Assembly (NCBI GenBank): GCA_021018995.1
Contig: JAJIZI010000021.1
Location: 366,967-430,966, forward strand
DNA: 64,000 nucleotides
Origin: Chloranthus sessilifolius
Lineage: Eukaryota; Streptophyta; Magnoliopsida; Chloranthales; Chloranthaceae
Reading direction: 5' to 3'
A program made the translations under genes and the position numbers. The notes under the pieces are model-generated. The model made no database searches and was not told the DNA's origin. It worked only from the letters and a program-made list of their open reading frames with translations. Positions 25,521 through 37,172 of this stretch are shown here, piece by piece (within the stretch, counting starts at the first letter, position 1; every line of letters starts with the position of its first letter).

Positions 25521-27042
25521 GGGCTCAATAGAGGTTCCCTTTCTCGATACCATTCGCGTCTCCAGTAGAATATGCACAACAATATGGCTGTGATGCTGTC
25601 ACAGTAAAAAATAATGCAGAGTTCTCAATAAATACATCCCGAGCGAGCAACAAAATAGTCTCGAAATGACAACTGTAACGAAAACAGAAAAGAACCGAGC
25701 CTCAGAATGTGAGATATACAAACATAAAGAATCATAAGCAGTATTTTATGCACATCCATGGAAAAGAAATAAGCAACCCGTTGAAGTGATTGATGCCACG
25801 TGTACTGGCTGAGCCAACTACAGTTGCTCTCACTTTGGGGATATCTATCATTGCGAGCAGGCAGGTAGATAGATATGAATGACCTCCCACTGAATTGGGA
25901 ACCTTACTGGAAGTCTCCCATTGCGTTTACAGTCAACAATCTCCTTGAAGTTGGGGCAGGTGGTGTCAAACCAGGGATGTCTCTGATGTTCCTGTTGTTC
26001 GGGTTAATGACCTCGGAAAAGGTGTCCGTCCTCGAAGGTTTCAGGTGGAGGTCCACGTGACATCCAAAACATTGTTTCAATGCTACAAGGACCTGGGGTG
26101 CATTGCTTAGATCATTTTTTTTAAATGCCACCACATGAGGGCATTTTGGTCCGGGGACGATGCTAACCTCACTATGAAGATGGTGAGGTTAGCATTTCCC
26201 TACATATATATGTAAGGAAAGGATAAATATTTGTATTTGTCCGTTAAAGTAAAAGTTAAAACAGAATGATGGCGATATTGAATATCGAACATCACATTTG
26301 TAAGGTTAGATGATGATGGCTATCACACCCAAAACAATAAGAAATAGAAAGAGCATTATACACCTGTCAGTAGCCACCTGAAACAGAGACTTGATCAGAA
26401 AAAAATTCCCTTCCTGAATAAAATGATGTAAAGGATGAAGGATAGTGAACAACCTGCCTACCAATCTCCTTCACCAGCTGGCTAGCCTTCTTGATTGAGA
26501 ACTGAGTAGTATCCAGTACATTAACAATGCGACCCATTTGTTCAGTCTGCACATTTTTAGAACCCATGAATACCTAAAAGTACGTAAAGAGGTTCTCTGA
26601 GGCTTGAACCAGAGAAAAAAGAAGAATCTAGTGGCATAATCCCCTAATTCAAAATAAGGGAGGTTCCATTGCCTACTTACTTGGCCCTTCAAGGTAACTG
26701 CTGTTTGGGCTCCAACTTTGACTGTTTGCTCAGTATAACCTTTAAAATGGGAATACAAAATTTAAATTCTTCTCTAATATGATATCGGATTGGGCAAAAG
26801 ATACTGAATTTTGGCTATGCCTATAATATAAAACTGGTTATTGCCAGCATCTCCTGATGCATGTTTTGTGTAAGGTTTAATGGGCTATCACCGACTGTAA
26901 TAGATCTGGACCTATTGAAGTTGATTTCTCACTGCCCAAAGATGGCATGTACAGCTTTCAGGGGAAGGGCACGACACTGAAATCAGTAAATGTCAGCTTT
27001 GGACACCTAACAGCATCAAAGAGGTTATTACTGGGAGTCAGC

Positions 27043-27588
27043 CAATGTTGTCAATTTGTCATACGCAGTCTGCGATTAATGGCTTATGCAATTTGATGAC
27101 CAAAATTCGCATATGCCATTTTTGGTCATCAAATTGCATAAGCCATAATCGCATATGCCATTTTTGGCCATCAAATTGCATAAGCCATAATCGCATATGC
27201 CATTTTTGGCCATCAAATTGCATAAGCCATAATCGCATATGCCATTTTTGGCCATCAAATTGCATAAGCCATAATCGCATATGCCAAGTTATCTAATATA
27301 AAATGGCATAGCGATATATGTGATTATGCCATCACATGCTATGATGGCATAATGATTTCCAGTTTATCCATCATATGCTGTGATGGCATAATGATTTCAG
27401 TTTATCCCATGGCATAAGATAAGTATCTGATTATGCCATCACATACTAACATGCGATGGCAAAATGCTGTCCAAATAATAAATTAAAAAAATTAAATTTC
27501 AAATTTATGCCATAGCATATGCGTTTATGCGATCGCATATGCGAATAGTAGAGTGTAATAGCATAGCATATGCGATTTGACAACACTG
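27043..27588. mobile_element. hAT-type MITE with internal tandem repeat, in an NPSN intron
   Basis: Terminal inverted repeats CAATGTTGTCAA and TTGACAACACTG are flanked by 8-bp duplications GAGTCAGC (27035-27042) and GAGTCGGC (27589-27596), one mismatch. The interior is made of GCATATGCGATTATGCC-like palindromes. Length 546 bp, no protein. Confidence 0.8.
27109..27285. repeat. 42-bp tandem repeat, 4 units
   Basis: Units start at 27109, 27151, 27193 and 27235 with GCATATGCCATTTTTGG and are nearly identical. An inverted half-unit lies just left (27080-27115). Because 42 is divisible by three, it creates false repetitive open frames on both strands. Confidence 0.95.
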
Positions 27589-27949
27589 GAGTCGGCCCCC
27601 TTGTATAATAATAAAATATATAAATCATATCTATGATATATACTTGATCTTACTTATATTTTACCAACAAAAATTAGTTTTCATGCGTTTCCTTTTTTCA
27701 TTTTTTTTAACTCAAATTTTATTTTATTTTCAAATAAAACATATTCATTGTATCATCAGACATATCATGAATCTGCCACTGTTTATTCCATCACTAGATA
27801 TCGTTGAGATGTAAATTTCTCACCACGCTATCCCAAAATCAGGTAGTAGGACAAACACCTCCAACACTTTCCAATCATGGCTCAGAAAACGAGTTAGATT
27901 CACTGGTTTCTAGCTTCAATATAACCATATATGACTAATCTACGTTACT

Positions 27950-28285
27950 TAAATCGCCATTCGATTCAGTCTAGTTCGGTTGGAAGCGGCGAATTGGGCG
28001 TATTATAGTGGAATTATATTAAAGATATAGTAAAAATGTTGATAGGGAGTGTGGAACCCACGACCTAGCCCAACTCTAATGTTTGCCTAACCAACTAAGA
28101 TGGCAGCTGCTTCTGCATAAAAAGTTTAACTTTACTAGATATTTTACCAAAACAATAATAATAATAATAATATTTAATTAAATGTAAACATTAAAACCCC
28201 AAACCTACCCCTAGCGAATCGAGTTTGCATGAGAGTAGCGGATTGCGAACGCAAATTCGAATGAAGAGAATTGTGAATTAAGTAA
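27950..28285 (-). repeat. Dispersed tRNA-like repeat, copy 2
   Basis: Contains CTACCCCTAGCGAATCGAGT and a minus-strand tRNA-like head (TCTTAGTTGGTTAGGC, then GTCGTGGGTTCCACACTC). Homologous to copies at 12640 and 50965. Confidence 0.6.
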
Positions 28286-28616
28286 CATAGTGATAGACTA
28301 TATCCTCTTGCTAAAGAAGACCATATCCCCTACAAGGTTAATAATACACCTTTTTTGTGCGTTGATCAGTCTCATCCATGGTCTTCATCCCAGCAGTGAC
28401 GAGCTCTTGATTAGACATTGCTGTGGAGTAACACAGTTCAGCAATCACGAGGGCAAGGGCAACAAACAGAACATGGATCAAAGTAAGCAAGTCATCAAAT
28501 GATCATATAAGAAAAACTAAAGCATACTTGGGTTGTTAGAGGTAAAAGGAAATTAAAGAGAAGTATTACATTAAGTAACTCTTGCAGCATGAGAATGGAA
28601 ATCAGAAGGATTTAAG

Positions 28617-28712
28617 AGGTTGGTCCTGTAGCTCAAGTGGAATGTTCTCTATGATGCTCCCTTGAGGTAGCAGGTTCAATCCCAGCTTACATCACAAAAA
28701 GTATAAACTATA
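28617..28712 (+). mobile_element. tRNA-derived SINE fragment
   Basis: Box A (TGTAGCTCAAGTGGAA) and box B (AGGTTCAATCCC) lie about 45 bp apart in the correct order. An A-rich tail follows. No intact tRNA fold. Confidence 0.55.
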
Positions 28713-28719
28713 AGTACAA

Positions 28720-29346
28720 AATATATAGTTAAACAGGTGCCAACCAGAACCAAGCCCCGGGTAACATGCTACCCAAGTTTAGTGCAACTCAAGCCAATCA
28801 GAAGTAAGCCCTACCAAGCTCACCACCCAAGTTTAGATCGAGTATGAATATGCCCTAAATTAATTATTAGATGAGGGTTTACTGAGGTCAGTAGTTTCAA
28901 CAAGTCTTGATATAGTTAGAGGTAAACTTCATTATTGACCTGTTAGACAATAGATATTACATATAATAGTTTCTCTTATCAAGCTTCAATTATAGTGTGT
29001 GCATATATAATTGGTTAAGTTCCCAAGGATAGATGATCTTTTTAAGGTGAGTCTTAATCTGGCTACTCTCTTCTACATTCACCTTCGATGTTGGAATATT
29101 TGTTAGCAGGCAAGGCACCTTTAGCTTGATAAATAGAGACTCATTCCCGTATTGCAAAGGTATTAAATTCTTAGTGCATTGAGCTGAACCATAAAAACAC
29201 TGGGAACTAATTTCTTGTACTTCTATCCTCTTAAGACTTCATCCCTAAGGAAATTCCACAATCCCTAATTAGCTTAAGCCAAATGAAACACTGATCAATT
29301 ACCTTACTAATTCTCAACCCATCCAAAAAACCACTCATCGCTCATC

Positions 29347-29424
<78 letters not shown>

Positions 29425-31300
29425 TTGTAAAGTTCCTAACCTACATTCATACATCTCCTAGCTATCCTCTCTTTCAAGACATGTCATCCTCCAGAGGAAA
29501 CATTTTCTTTCACCTTTTATTTATTTGTTTCATTGTCCCATAATAGAAAGTTTTGAATCATTATAGAGTCATGTTTAGCTAATGAAACTAAACTGAATTG
29601 TTTGCATCCATTTAAAGGACCAAGTGGAAACACACTATGCATGGTGGGAGAGATGCCTCAACTTCCTCTCCCGTGATTGAGAGAGACCCTTAACATCTCC
29701 AGACGTTGAACAATTATCAGAGTCTATAACTTTTCCTTATATATATAAAGGACGTTTAAAAAAAAGGTAAGATTCAACTCTTCTAGCACCCCTTTGAAAC
29801 ATCATGGTGATAGTGCTTCTTTTATCAAAGCTAGGCCTATCGGTCCTTAGCATCAACTCCAGATAGCTTACACCATACAAAAATTGGAAACGTTTCACAT
29901 CCTCCTTATAGTTTTCTTATATACACCTCAGTTCTAGCAGGAGTCGAGCTCTCCTATCCATGTCTGCTCGAAGTACACTCTGCAACAATTAGGTGGAAGT
30001 CCACATCCAAAGGTCTTCGAGTACATTCTGGCGTAGGATTTTTTGATTATATTCAAGTGAGCTCCATAGGAAGGTAAAGTTCTTTGTACTGTCTCCCTAT
30101 TTGTGTCCAAAGTGGACAAGGATCCATCTACCAGGTATCTGAAATAAGGTTAAATTTTTTCTAGTAAAAATTCAGGTAAAGAAAAGTAAGCAAAAATTTC
30201 AAATTTTTGGGTTTCTAAATATTCAGAGCTTTTAGGGCAAGGTTCTACAGGTGTCTATTTTGACCAAATCAAGACAAAATATGTGGGTGATTAACATATT
30301 CAAAATGAGATGCTATGATTATCAATCGTGCAATAGTATAAAGATGATAAAAAAAATTCAAAAGGCATTTGATCCAAAACATTCCAAAATAACCATTCAC
30401 AAAACTTTTCATAAGTGTTCACAATTCCTTTTGTCATTGTCACTCTAAAGCAACCAAGTTTCTAAAGAAAATGAAATAAAACACCAACTATTGTTTTTCC
30501 CAAGTTTTCAAAATAACCGCCTTTGCCATACAACGGGGAAAGGCATCACAATAGACAACAAATCCAAAAAGAAAAGTTTTGTTTTCCCCAAAATCACTTT
30601 CCACAAGCCAATATTTTCAAATAATTTTTTATGCTCAACAATTCATCAGAGTTCTCGGCTATCTTGCATTCAATACGCCAAATCCATGCTTTAATCATCC
30701 TAATCTTTTTGTTGCATTTCCTTAGCCCGTACATGGTGCTTGCCTAGTCATCACCGCTAATGTCATCATCGTCTCGTAGGTTACTCTTATATCAAGTCCT
30801 CATGTCGGTGTTTAGCTCTAAGGATGCCTTTCTATCAAAACGTTCAGATTCTAATTTCTTCTACTCGGCTTTTAGGGCCACATGGTTCTTTGTCAGTCCC
30901 GACGGCATGGTTATCCAAAAGTTTACATCAGGTAAATGATAGGTGCGATATGTCTCCTTTTCAAGTTTTCTAAGAGGGTATATTGGTTTACTGACCTTGA
31001 CAGTTATTGCCTAAGGCCCAGACCCTAAAGATTTTTACTCAGGGTAAGATTTGTGTGTGGACAGGCGATGATTTTTCTTTATCAATTAATCGAGAAAATC
31101 TTATTAATTAAAATCTATCGAGTACGAGCCATATCAAAAGTCAAATTACTATCAAACAGTCAAATACTATCAAGAAGTCGAGTAATCAAGTTCATATCAT
31201 GTAATCAAATTCATATTCAAAACGAATTCGGAGTCAAAATCAAACAATCGGGATCATATTCGAGCAATTGTATCCAGGGATCAAAGGCATATTCAGATGA
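28720..31300. other. Gene-free stretch with (AT)n at 29350-29422
   Basis: Apart from a 73-bp AT microsatellite I see no splice-supported exon, LTR end or tRNA. The minus-strand 61-codon frame at 29934-30119 has no recognised family. The last 250 bp (31050-31300) is A/T-rich with recurring TCAAAT/ATCAAG words. Confidence 0.5.
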
Positions 31301-33100
31301 TCATATTCGAAGGTGATCGAAGTGCAACACTTAGATCCTCAGTTAGAGACCTACCGAAAAAAGATGAGTGATGGCACACTACCTGACTTTTGTATTTCTT
31401 CCGACGTAGTCCTGTGTTTCCTAAGGAGATTGTGTGTTCCGAATGATACTGAATTGAAGAAAGAAATCGTAACGGGAGCACATCATTCCAAGTATGCCAT
31501 TCACCCAGGAGGTACGAAGATGTATCATGACCTCAGACGAAATTATTGGTGGTTCGGAATGAAGGACGTTGCTGAATTCATTCGTCGATGCTTGGTGTGT
31601 CAACGAGTGAAGGCAAAACATCAAAGACCTATAGGACCTTTACAATCGTTAGATATTCCCCAGTGGAAATGATCATATTCAAAGGTGATCGAAGTGCAAC
31701 ACATAGATCCTTAGTTAGAGACCTACCGACAGAAGGTGAGTGATGGCACACTACTTGACTTTTCTATTTCTTCTTACGAAGCCCTATGTTTCCCAAGGAG
31801 ATTGTGTGTTCTGAATGACGCTGAATTGAAAAAAGAACTCTTGACGGAAGCACATCATTCCAAGTATGTCATTCACCGAGGAGGTACGAAGATGTGTCAT
31901 GACCTGAGACAAATTATTGGTGGTCCAGAATGAAGGACGTTGTTGAATTCATTCGTCGATGCTTGGTGTGTCAGCGAGTGAAGGCAGGACATCAGAGACC
32001 TTCTGGACCTTTACAACCGTTAGATATTTTTCAGTGGAAATGGGAGCACATCACTATGGACTTTGTGTCAAGACTCCCTACGACCAGTAAAGGTTATGAT
32101 AAGATTTAGGTGATTGTGGATCACCTGACGAAATCAGCACATTTCTTGGCTACTAAGCAGATTGCTCCGCTTGAGCAATTAGTCCATTTGTATGTCTCTG
32201 AAATCGTATGACTCCATGGCATTCCCTTGTCCATAATATCGGACTGAAATTTCCATTTCACCTCAGAATTTTGGCGATCGTTTCAGAATGCCCTGGGAAC
32301 CAAGATCAAGATGAGTATTGCTTACAATCCTCAGACCAATGGACAATTCAAATGGACAATCCAAATACTAGAAGATATGTTGGGAGTTTGTGTTCTCGAC
32401 TTTCAAAAAAGTTGGGACCAATACTTGCCTTTGTGTGAGTTTGCCTACAATAACAACTATTTGAGCAACATTAAAATGGCATCGTATGAAGCCTTGTATG
32501 GGAGACCTTGTCGATCTCCACTTTGCTGAAGTGAAGTTGGTGAGAGAAAGATACTTGGCCTCGAATTGGTTCAGGTTACTGTCGAGAAGATTAAACTGAT
32601 TCGATCTCGATTGATAGCCGCACGGGATTGATAGAAGAGTTTTGCTGATAAGAAGAGACGAATCCTTGAATTTGAAGTTGGAGAGAAAGCTTTCATTAGA
32701 GTATCCCTGACAAAAGGTGTGATTTGACCTGTTATATTGAACCTTACCCGATAATCAAAAGAATCGGAACCGTAGCATACCGGCTGCAAATCCTTGAATA
32801 GATGGCACGAGTACATAATGCCTTTCATGCCTCTACATTGCGACGATATATTCCGGATCGAAGAGTCACTTATTTCCGGAAGAAGTTGTCGAACTACAAG
32901 AAGACTTGACCTACACAAAGAGACCCGTGCAAATTCTTGATCAGAAAGAACAATTGCGTTCCAAAACTATTCCCCTAGTAAAGGTACTTTGGAGAAACCA
33001 GAACGTTGAAAGCGCTACTTGAGAGTTGGAATCTAAAATGCGAACTAACTACCCTCATTTGTTTGAAGGTACCCGACCTATGTTACAATTTTAATTACAA
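31300..33100 (+). pseudogene. Ty3/gypsy integrase and chromodomain-like tail, heavily decayed
   Basis: Plus-strand remains of an integrase. The zinc domain (HHSKYAIHPGG, then CLVCQRVK) occupies 31313-31672 and is repeated in tandem at 31676-32036. The core follows with ITMDFVSRLP for the first Asp, TNGQFKW where the family has a Glu-containing QTDGQSE, and FAYNNNYLSN. Stops occur at about 32107, 32208 and 32527. The C-terminal part (ARVHNAFHASTLRRY, about 32800) and chromodomain-like sequence (IPLVKVLWRNQNV, about 32967) end near 33060. Protease, reverse transcriptase and RNase H are not present to the left. Confidence 0.88.
31313..32036 (+). repeat. Tandem duplication of the integrase zinc-domain segment
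   Basis: The roughly 365-bp block starting GGTGATCGAAGTGCAACAC at 31313 recurs at 31685 with scattered differences, and both copies run to AGATATTCC/AGATATTTTCAGTGGAAATG. Confidence 0.9.
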
Positions 33101-33597
33101 ATTCTGGCTGCTTGATCTTGAACTTTGATTCTTGATACATGAGGAAGTTGGTATCAAAGCTAAAAGTTTATAAAACTTCGTACTTCATGTTTGATTTCGA
33201 AAATCGTTTTCTGAAGATTTGAAAATTTGAAATTCACGTAAACCAGGATTTGAATAGTGTTCAAAGAATTTTAGAAATGGCATATGGCACAATAAGGAAA
33301 TCTTATTTGTTCTTAGAAGTTCTTGTCCCTAGTCTGACTGGAACCTGTTATGGTTGGAGCTTGGTTGATGGATCTCTCTGAAAGACTCGATGAAGCACTA
33401 CAACTTGAACTAAATTAAAAATACGTAATAGCTTGTATGATTGATTTTGATGTGTATAACCTAAATAAGAAAAATTAAAACACCTCTCATAGATAATATT
33501 ATTTCTTTTAGAAAGAGACCCTTGTGTGTTCTACTTATCCTTTAGGATGGTGAACACTAGAAGAATCCGACAACCACCTCCTCATAAACCATCTACT

Positions 33598-33618
33598 CAA
33601 GAGAGTAAGAAGAGGATG
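33598..33618 (+). promoter_or_regulatory. Polypurine tract
   Basis: AAGAGAGTAAGAAGAGGATG is purine-rich and directly precedes the LTR start TGATG. In retrotransposons this primes plus-strand DNA synthesis. Confidence 0.65.
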
Positions 33619-34333
33619 TGATGGGGACATCAGATTTAAAGAACCACCTGTGATTTATCAAAGGCGAAAGAAACGTCATGATGACGGGCATCTGTAAAGT
33701 TTCAATTAGTTATTGGCGGTTATAGTTAATTACCAGCGGTTATAATTAGTTATTTATTTTAAAATTTTGAATATATTTGTGAAATGCCTATGAAAGGTTT
33801 TGTAAGGACTATTTTTAATTAATTAATGATGATAAACTTTGTTACGCAAAAACGAAATATTTTCCTTCGAGAGTGTGATTCTCTCAAAATAGAAGAGTGA
33901 TTCTTCTATATGCGTGTGATTGGTGTGAAGCCGATCATTCAATCTTTATATCCACTTTTATCTCACTTGAAAGTGTAAGTATTTGATTCTCATTTTTTTT
34001 CATTCTACCTATAATCCTATTTGAATTCTAATTGCCTAGAATCCAATTTCTTTTTGTTAAATTCGCTCATTTTCGAAAGAACACCTTTGTAAGTTTGTTC
34101 GAATTCCTAAACTGTTGGAGATCTAGATGTTCGTCAAAGAACCCTAGTTTTCTAGATCCAGAAAGGAAATGTGCAGCGAAAGTAACACTAGTTTGGGCTA
34201 TTGCAAATCATGTAATTGAAAATCTTTTCATTTTCCGTGTTAATTTGTAAAGATAATTTATGTTTCTATTATTTTTATAAATCTTCTATTAATCTCAGCC
34301 CATCTAAATTGTATTGTGTTAGTACCTGCATCA
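33619..34333 (+). mobile_element. Ty3-type LTR flanked by both a polypurine tract and a primer-binding site
   Basis: Begins TGATGGGGACATC and ends ACCTGCATCA, perfect 5-bp inverted ends. A polypurine tract lies to its left and a primer-binding site to its right, so it acts simultaneously as 3' LTR of one unit and 5' LTR of the next. Length 715 bp. It has GTTA-rich repeats near 33710-33760 and a C/T-rich 3' half. Confidence 0.8.
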
Positions 34334-35010
34334 GATTTGGTATCAGAGAACAATCAGTGTAGGAATTTCGGATTTAAGATTCTAGATTTCAAATTTCAAA
34401 TTTCAGATTCCACATTCCAAATTTCAAATTCCAGATTTAAAATTTCATATTCCAGATGTCAGCATTCATATATAATCTTCTATTAATCTCAGCCCATCTA
34501 AATCGTATTGTGTTAGTACCTGTATCAAATTTGGTATCAGAGAACAACCAGTCTAGGAATTTCAGATTTAAGATTCCAGATTTCATATTCCAAATTTCAG
34601 ATTTAAAATTCCAGATTTCAAATTTCAAATTTCAAATTCCAGATTCCAGATGTCAGATGTCAGCATTTATATAGGTTCCAGATTTAATTGTCAATATCTT
34701 GCATCATTTAGTCATAGATCCTAGTAGGATAGAAACCCTTATTGAATTTGCGGCCAAGTTCACCGCGGCTCAAGCAGCCCTTCAAGCCCAAATGCAAGCT
34801 CAGCATGAGGCTTTAATAACCTATTCTACTCACAAACGTAGTCAGACTTCCAAGGGTTTGGATTAATCTCAGGCCATCTAAATCGTATTGTGTTAGTACC
34901 TGCATCAGATTTGGTATCAGAGAACAATCAGTTTAGGAATTTCAGATTTAAGATTCTAAATTTCAGATTTCAAATTTCAGATTTCAGATTCCAGATTCAT
35001 ATAGGTTTCA
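34269..35010 (+). repeat. Triplicated LTR-end/PBS leader with TTCCAGATTTCAAA minisatellite
   Basis: The block ATTAATCTCAG..CATCTAAAT through TTTGGTATCAGAGAACAA is present three times (from about 34289, 34482 and 34866). Each is followed by runs of 10-14-bp units resembling ATTTCAGATTCCAGA. The third repetition also duplicates the first 150 bp of the gag-like frame (34700-34860 against 35020-35190). Confidence 0.9.
34338..34349 (+). promoter_or_regulatory. Primer-binding site, initiator tRNA-Met
   Basis: TGGTATCAGAG starts four bases after the LTR end. The same block, with the last part of the LTR, recurs near 34536 and 34910. Confidence 0.8.
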
Positions 35011-35028
35011 GATTTCATTGTCATTGTC

Positions 35029-35772
35029 TTGCATCATTTAGTCATGGAACCCAGTAGGATGAAAACCCTTCTTAATGAATTTGCAGCCAAGTTCACTGTG
35101 GGTCAAGTTGTCATTCAAGCCCAAATGCAAGTTCAGCATGAGGCTTTAATGACCTATTTTACTCACAAGCGTAGTCAGACTTCCAAGGGATTGGATGGAA
35201 GTAGAATGAAGGGATACTCTCATCATTGCAAGCCCGAATATGACCCTGATAGAAAATCCCTAAGGTCTATTCAAACTGAGTCACCCCCGTGCGATTCGAC
35301 TGAGTCCCGTAAGCACAATTTGTTAGTGTCCGTAGAGTCAGTTGGGCACGAGTCCTTGTTGTTGGTAGAGTCGAATGTACTAAAGTCTTTGAAATTGGTC
35401 AAACCGAGTACACACAAACCAATCGAATCATTCACCTATGAGTCATTGATACCCATAGAGTTGAGTACACAGGACTTGCCCGTTGAGTCAAGTACACGTG
35501 AGTCCATCAAACTAGGTACTCAGAAACCATTAGTGTCAATTGAATCGAGTACCCCAGAGTCTTTGGTTTTGGTTGAAGCGAGTACACATGAGTTAGAATT
35601 TCCTCTAAACAAGGGCACTCATCCGATCGTTGCGGTGGAAGATCTTACACCTATTTTGAATTCTGCAACTATGTCCTGTGGTTCATTCCTTGCTACCGAA
35701 ATAACCGAGCCAAGCCCATTTAACCAATTTATAACCTATCCCCTACCAGTGCCATTTGAGATGGTTGAATGA
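35029..35772 (+). CDS. Gag-like ORF with degenerate SSTxES repeats, retrotransposon-derived
   Basis: An intact 247-codon frame downstream of the primer-binding site, in the gag position. The first 60 residues (MKTLLNEFAAKFT, QAQMQVQHEAL) are glutamine-rich and probably helical. Residues 85-200 are a series of degenerate units of about 12-18 residues such as VESSTRESIKLG and IESSTPESLVLV. There is no zinc knuckle and no enzymatic domain. It could be the start of a gag or the only protein of a non-autonomous element. The start could also be the second Met, MKTLLNEF. Confidence 0.55.
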   Translation: MHHLVMEPSRMKTLLNEFAAKFTVGQVVIQAQMQVQHEALMTYFTHKRSQTSKGLDGSRMKGYSHHCKPEYDPDRKSLRSIQTESPPCDSTESRKHNLLVSVESVGHESLLLVESNVLKSLKLVKPSTHKPIESFTYESLIPIELSTQDLPVESSTRESIKLGTQKPLVSIESSTPESLVLVEASTHELEFPLNKGTHPIVAVEDLTPILNSATMSCGSFLATEITEPSPFNQFITYPLPVPFEMVE

Positions 35773-36660
35773 GGAGGTCCTAGAATGGCCACACTTCACT
35801 ATCAACGTGGCTAAAATTCAAGCATATCTCATAACATAGAAGGACAAGCCAGGAGCTGATCACCCAAAGCATACCATACATGGGTTCCATCTTATTTAGT
35901 TCATAAAATTGTCTGCAGAAATGAAATTGTTAGTCGAAGCTTCATATAAACATCCACTTTTTTCTTGCCTGTGATTCAGCTTGCTTCTCTCAGCCGAGTT
36001 GTGCACCATGTTTGTTGGAATCAACGAACAGTAGGACAGCCACATAAGTCTCTGACATTTTTAAAAAATTGAAAAAAGTCGGCAACTTGCAGTCATCCCG
36101 ACTACATCGGCGATTAATCACCCATTAATCGGCGATGTTGTAATGCTGGCAGATTTTTTTTTCCATTTTTTTTATATATGTTAAAGTGCAAAAAAAAAAA
36201 AAAAAATCTTTACAACTATCGTGCTCTTTGTTGCCTACCCGCCTTAGAGCTCACTGCTCTTCTTCTTTTTGCCTATTTTATACTATTTTTTCTTAAAATA
36301 TTATTTTTAACATGACATATCTTATGATATATTTTTAAAAAGATTTATAATTTTTTGAATGCTTTTTCCCTGAAATTTTCCTACTTTTACTATTTTTGCC
36401 AATTTTTGGTACTTAGACACTTGCCGATTTATTGCCTACTCCCAACTTTGTGACTATGCGGTATGACATGAATTGTCTTGATAAGCAAGCAAGAATGTAA
36501 CATTTGCACTAAAAAATTACAGTTTAATTCATCACGATGAGGGCAAAGGCTCACTTTGCATGCGGTAGGAACTTATGATGCACTAATCCATACACTAATG
36601 ACCTGTTCTTCAGTTATTATCTGCTGACTTGTACCTTTACTCTTATTGGGGTTGGGCTGC
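35773..36660. other. Unassigned stretch, possible intron of the split host gene
   Basis: The retrotransposon sequence fades after the gag-like stop. 36060-36460 looks like an old MITE (CGGCGATTAATC near 36110, CTTGCCGATTTATTGCC near 36419). An exon-like block near 35980-36040 (LASLSRVVHHVCWNQ) has an acceptor but no GT donor. Confidence 0.35.
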
Positions 36661-37172
36661 AGGTGACTTGGATGAAGTTGATCAGCAAAGGGCTATCTTA
36701 TCATTGCTACAGAGACACCATTGTTGGGTTTTTGCCTCGGTTTGGATTTAAACAAGTTTACCCAAGATGTTTTAGTTTGACCCTTCTCATTTTGGGTATG
36801 GATAAAAATAAAATCCTATTAAATAGGATCTAAAAGATAGAGAATAAGAGTCCAAACCAAAATTGGAAAGTGGGAGAGTTTTTGGAATGTGAGTTCTCTT
36901 TGAGTTGTTTAGTGTGAGAGAAAAACTTATTGTTATAAAAGAAGAGTCCTAGCGCAGTAGGAAACTAGGTATGAATATTATATTTTTTTATCAGTAATAA
37001 AAATTATATTAATAACCAGCAAGGCGCTGAAACCCAATACAATCGCGACACACATAATCAGAGAATGAGTTTGCCAAAAAACAAAAGGACAAGATCCACC
37101 GACAGACAAAGATCAGGGACGTAACCCCCTTAACCCGGGTCCCACAAGATATTACAACAGCTATCCCCCGCC

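Larger units (their letters stand above)
25904..28420 (-). pseudogene. Novel plant SNARE (NPSN11/13-like), five 3' exons
   Basis: NPSNs are Qb-SNAREs of the plant cell plate and plasma membrane. Minus-strand exons are: 28350-28420 (SNQELVTAGMKTMDETDQ); 26681-26739 (VKVGAQTAVTLKGQ); 26454-26546 (SNARE motif, TEQMGRIVNVLDTTQF and IKKASQLVKEIGRQ); 26309-26377 (VATDRCIM plus the hydrophobic membrane anchor); and 25904-26011 (INPNNRNIRDIPGL, ending in TAA). The last three are open and in register, but three faults stand out. The first exon lacks the usual AIERS segment, the second starts out of phase with it, and the anchor exon has TA instead of a GT donor. The N-terminal half was not found to the right. 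The gene is therefore probably broken, though recent decay or assembly error cannot be excluded. Confidence 0.82.

Noticed and set aside
27045..27296. Three repetitive open frames (ICHFWPSNCISHN and others)
   Set aside because: They come from the 42-bp tandem repeat, whose length is a multiple of three; all frames are open for that reason.
34437..34674. Open frames rich in FKFQISD/MKFEIWN
   Set aside because: They are translations of the ATTTCAGATTCCAGA minisatellite in the retroelement leader.
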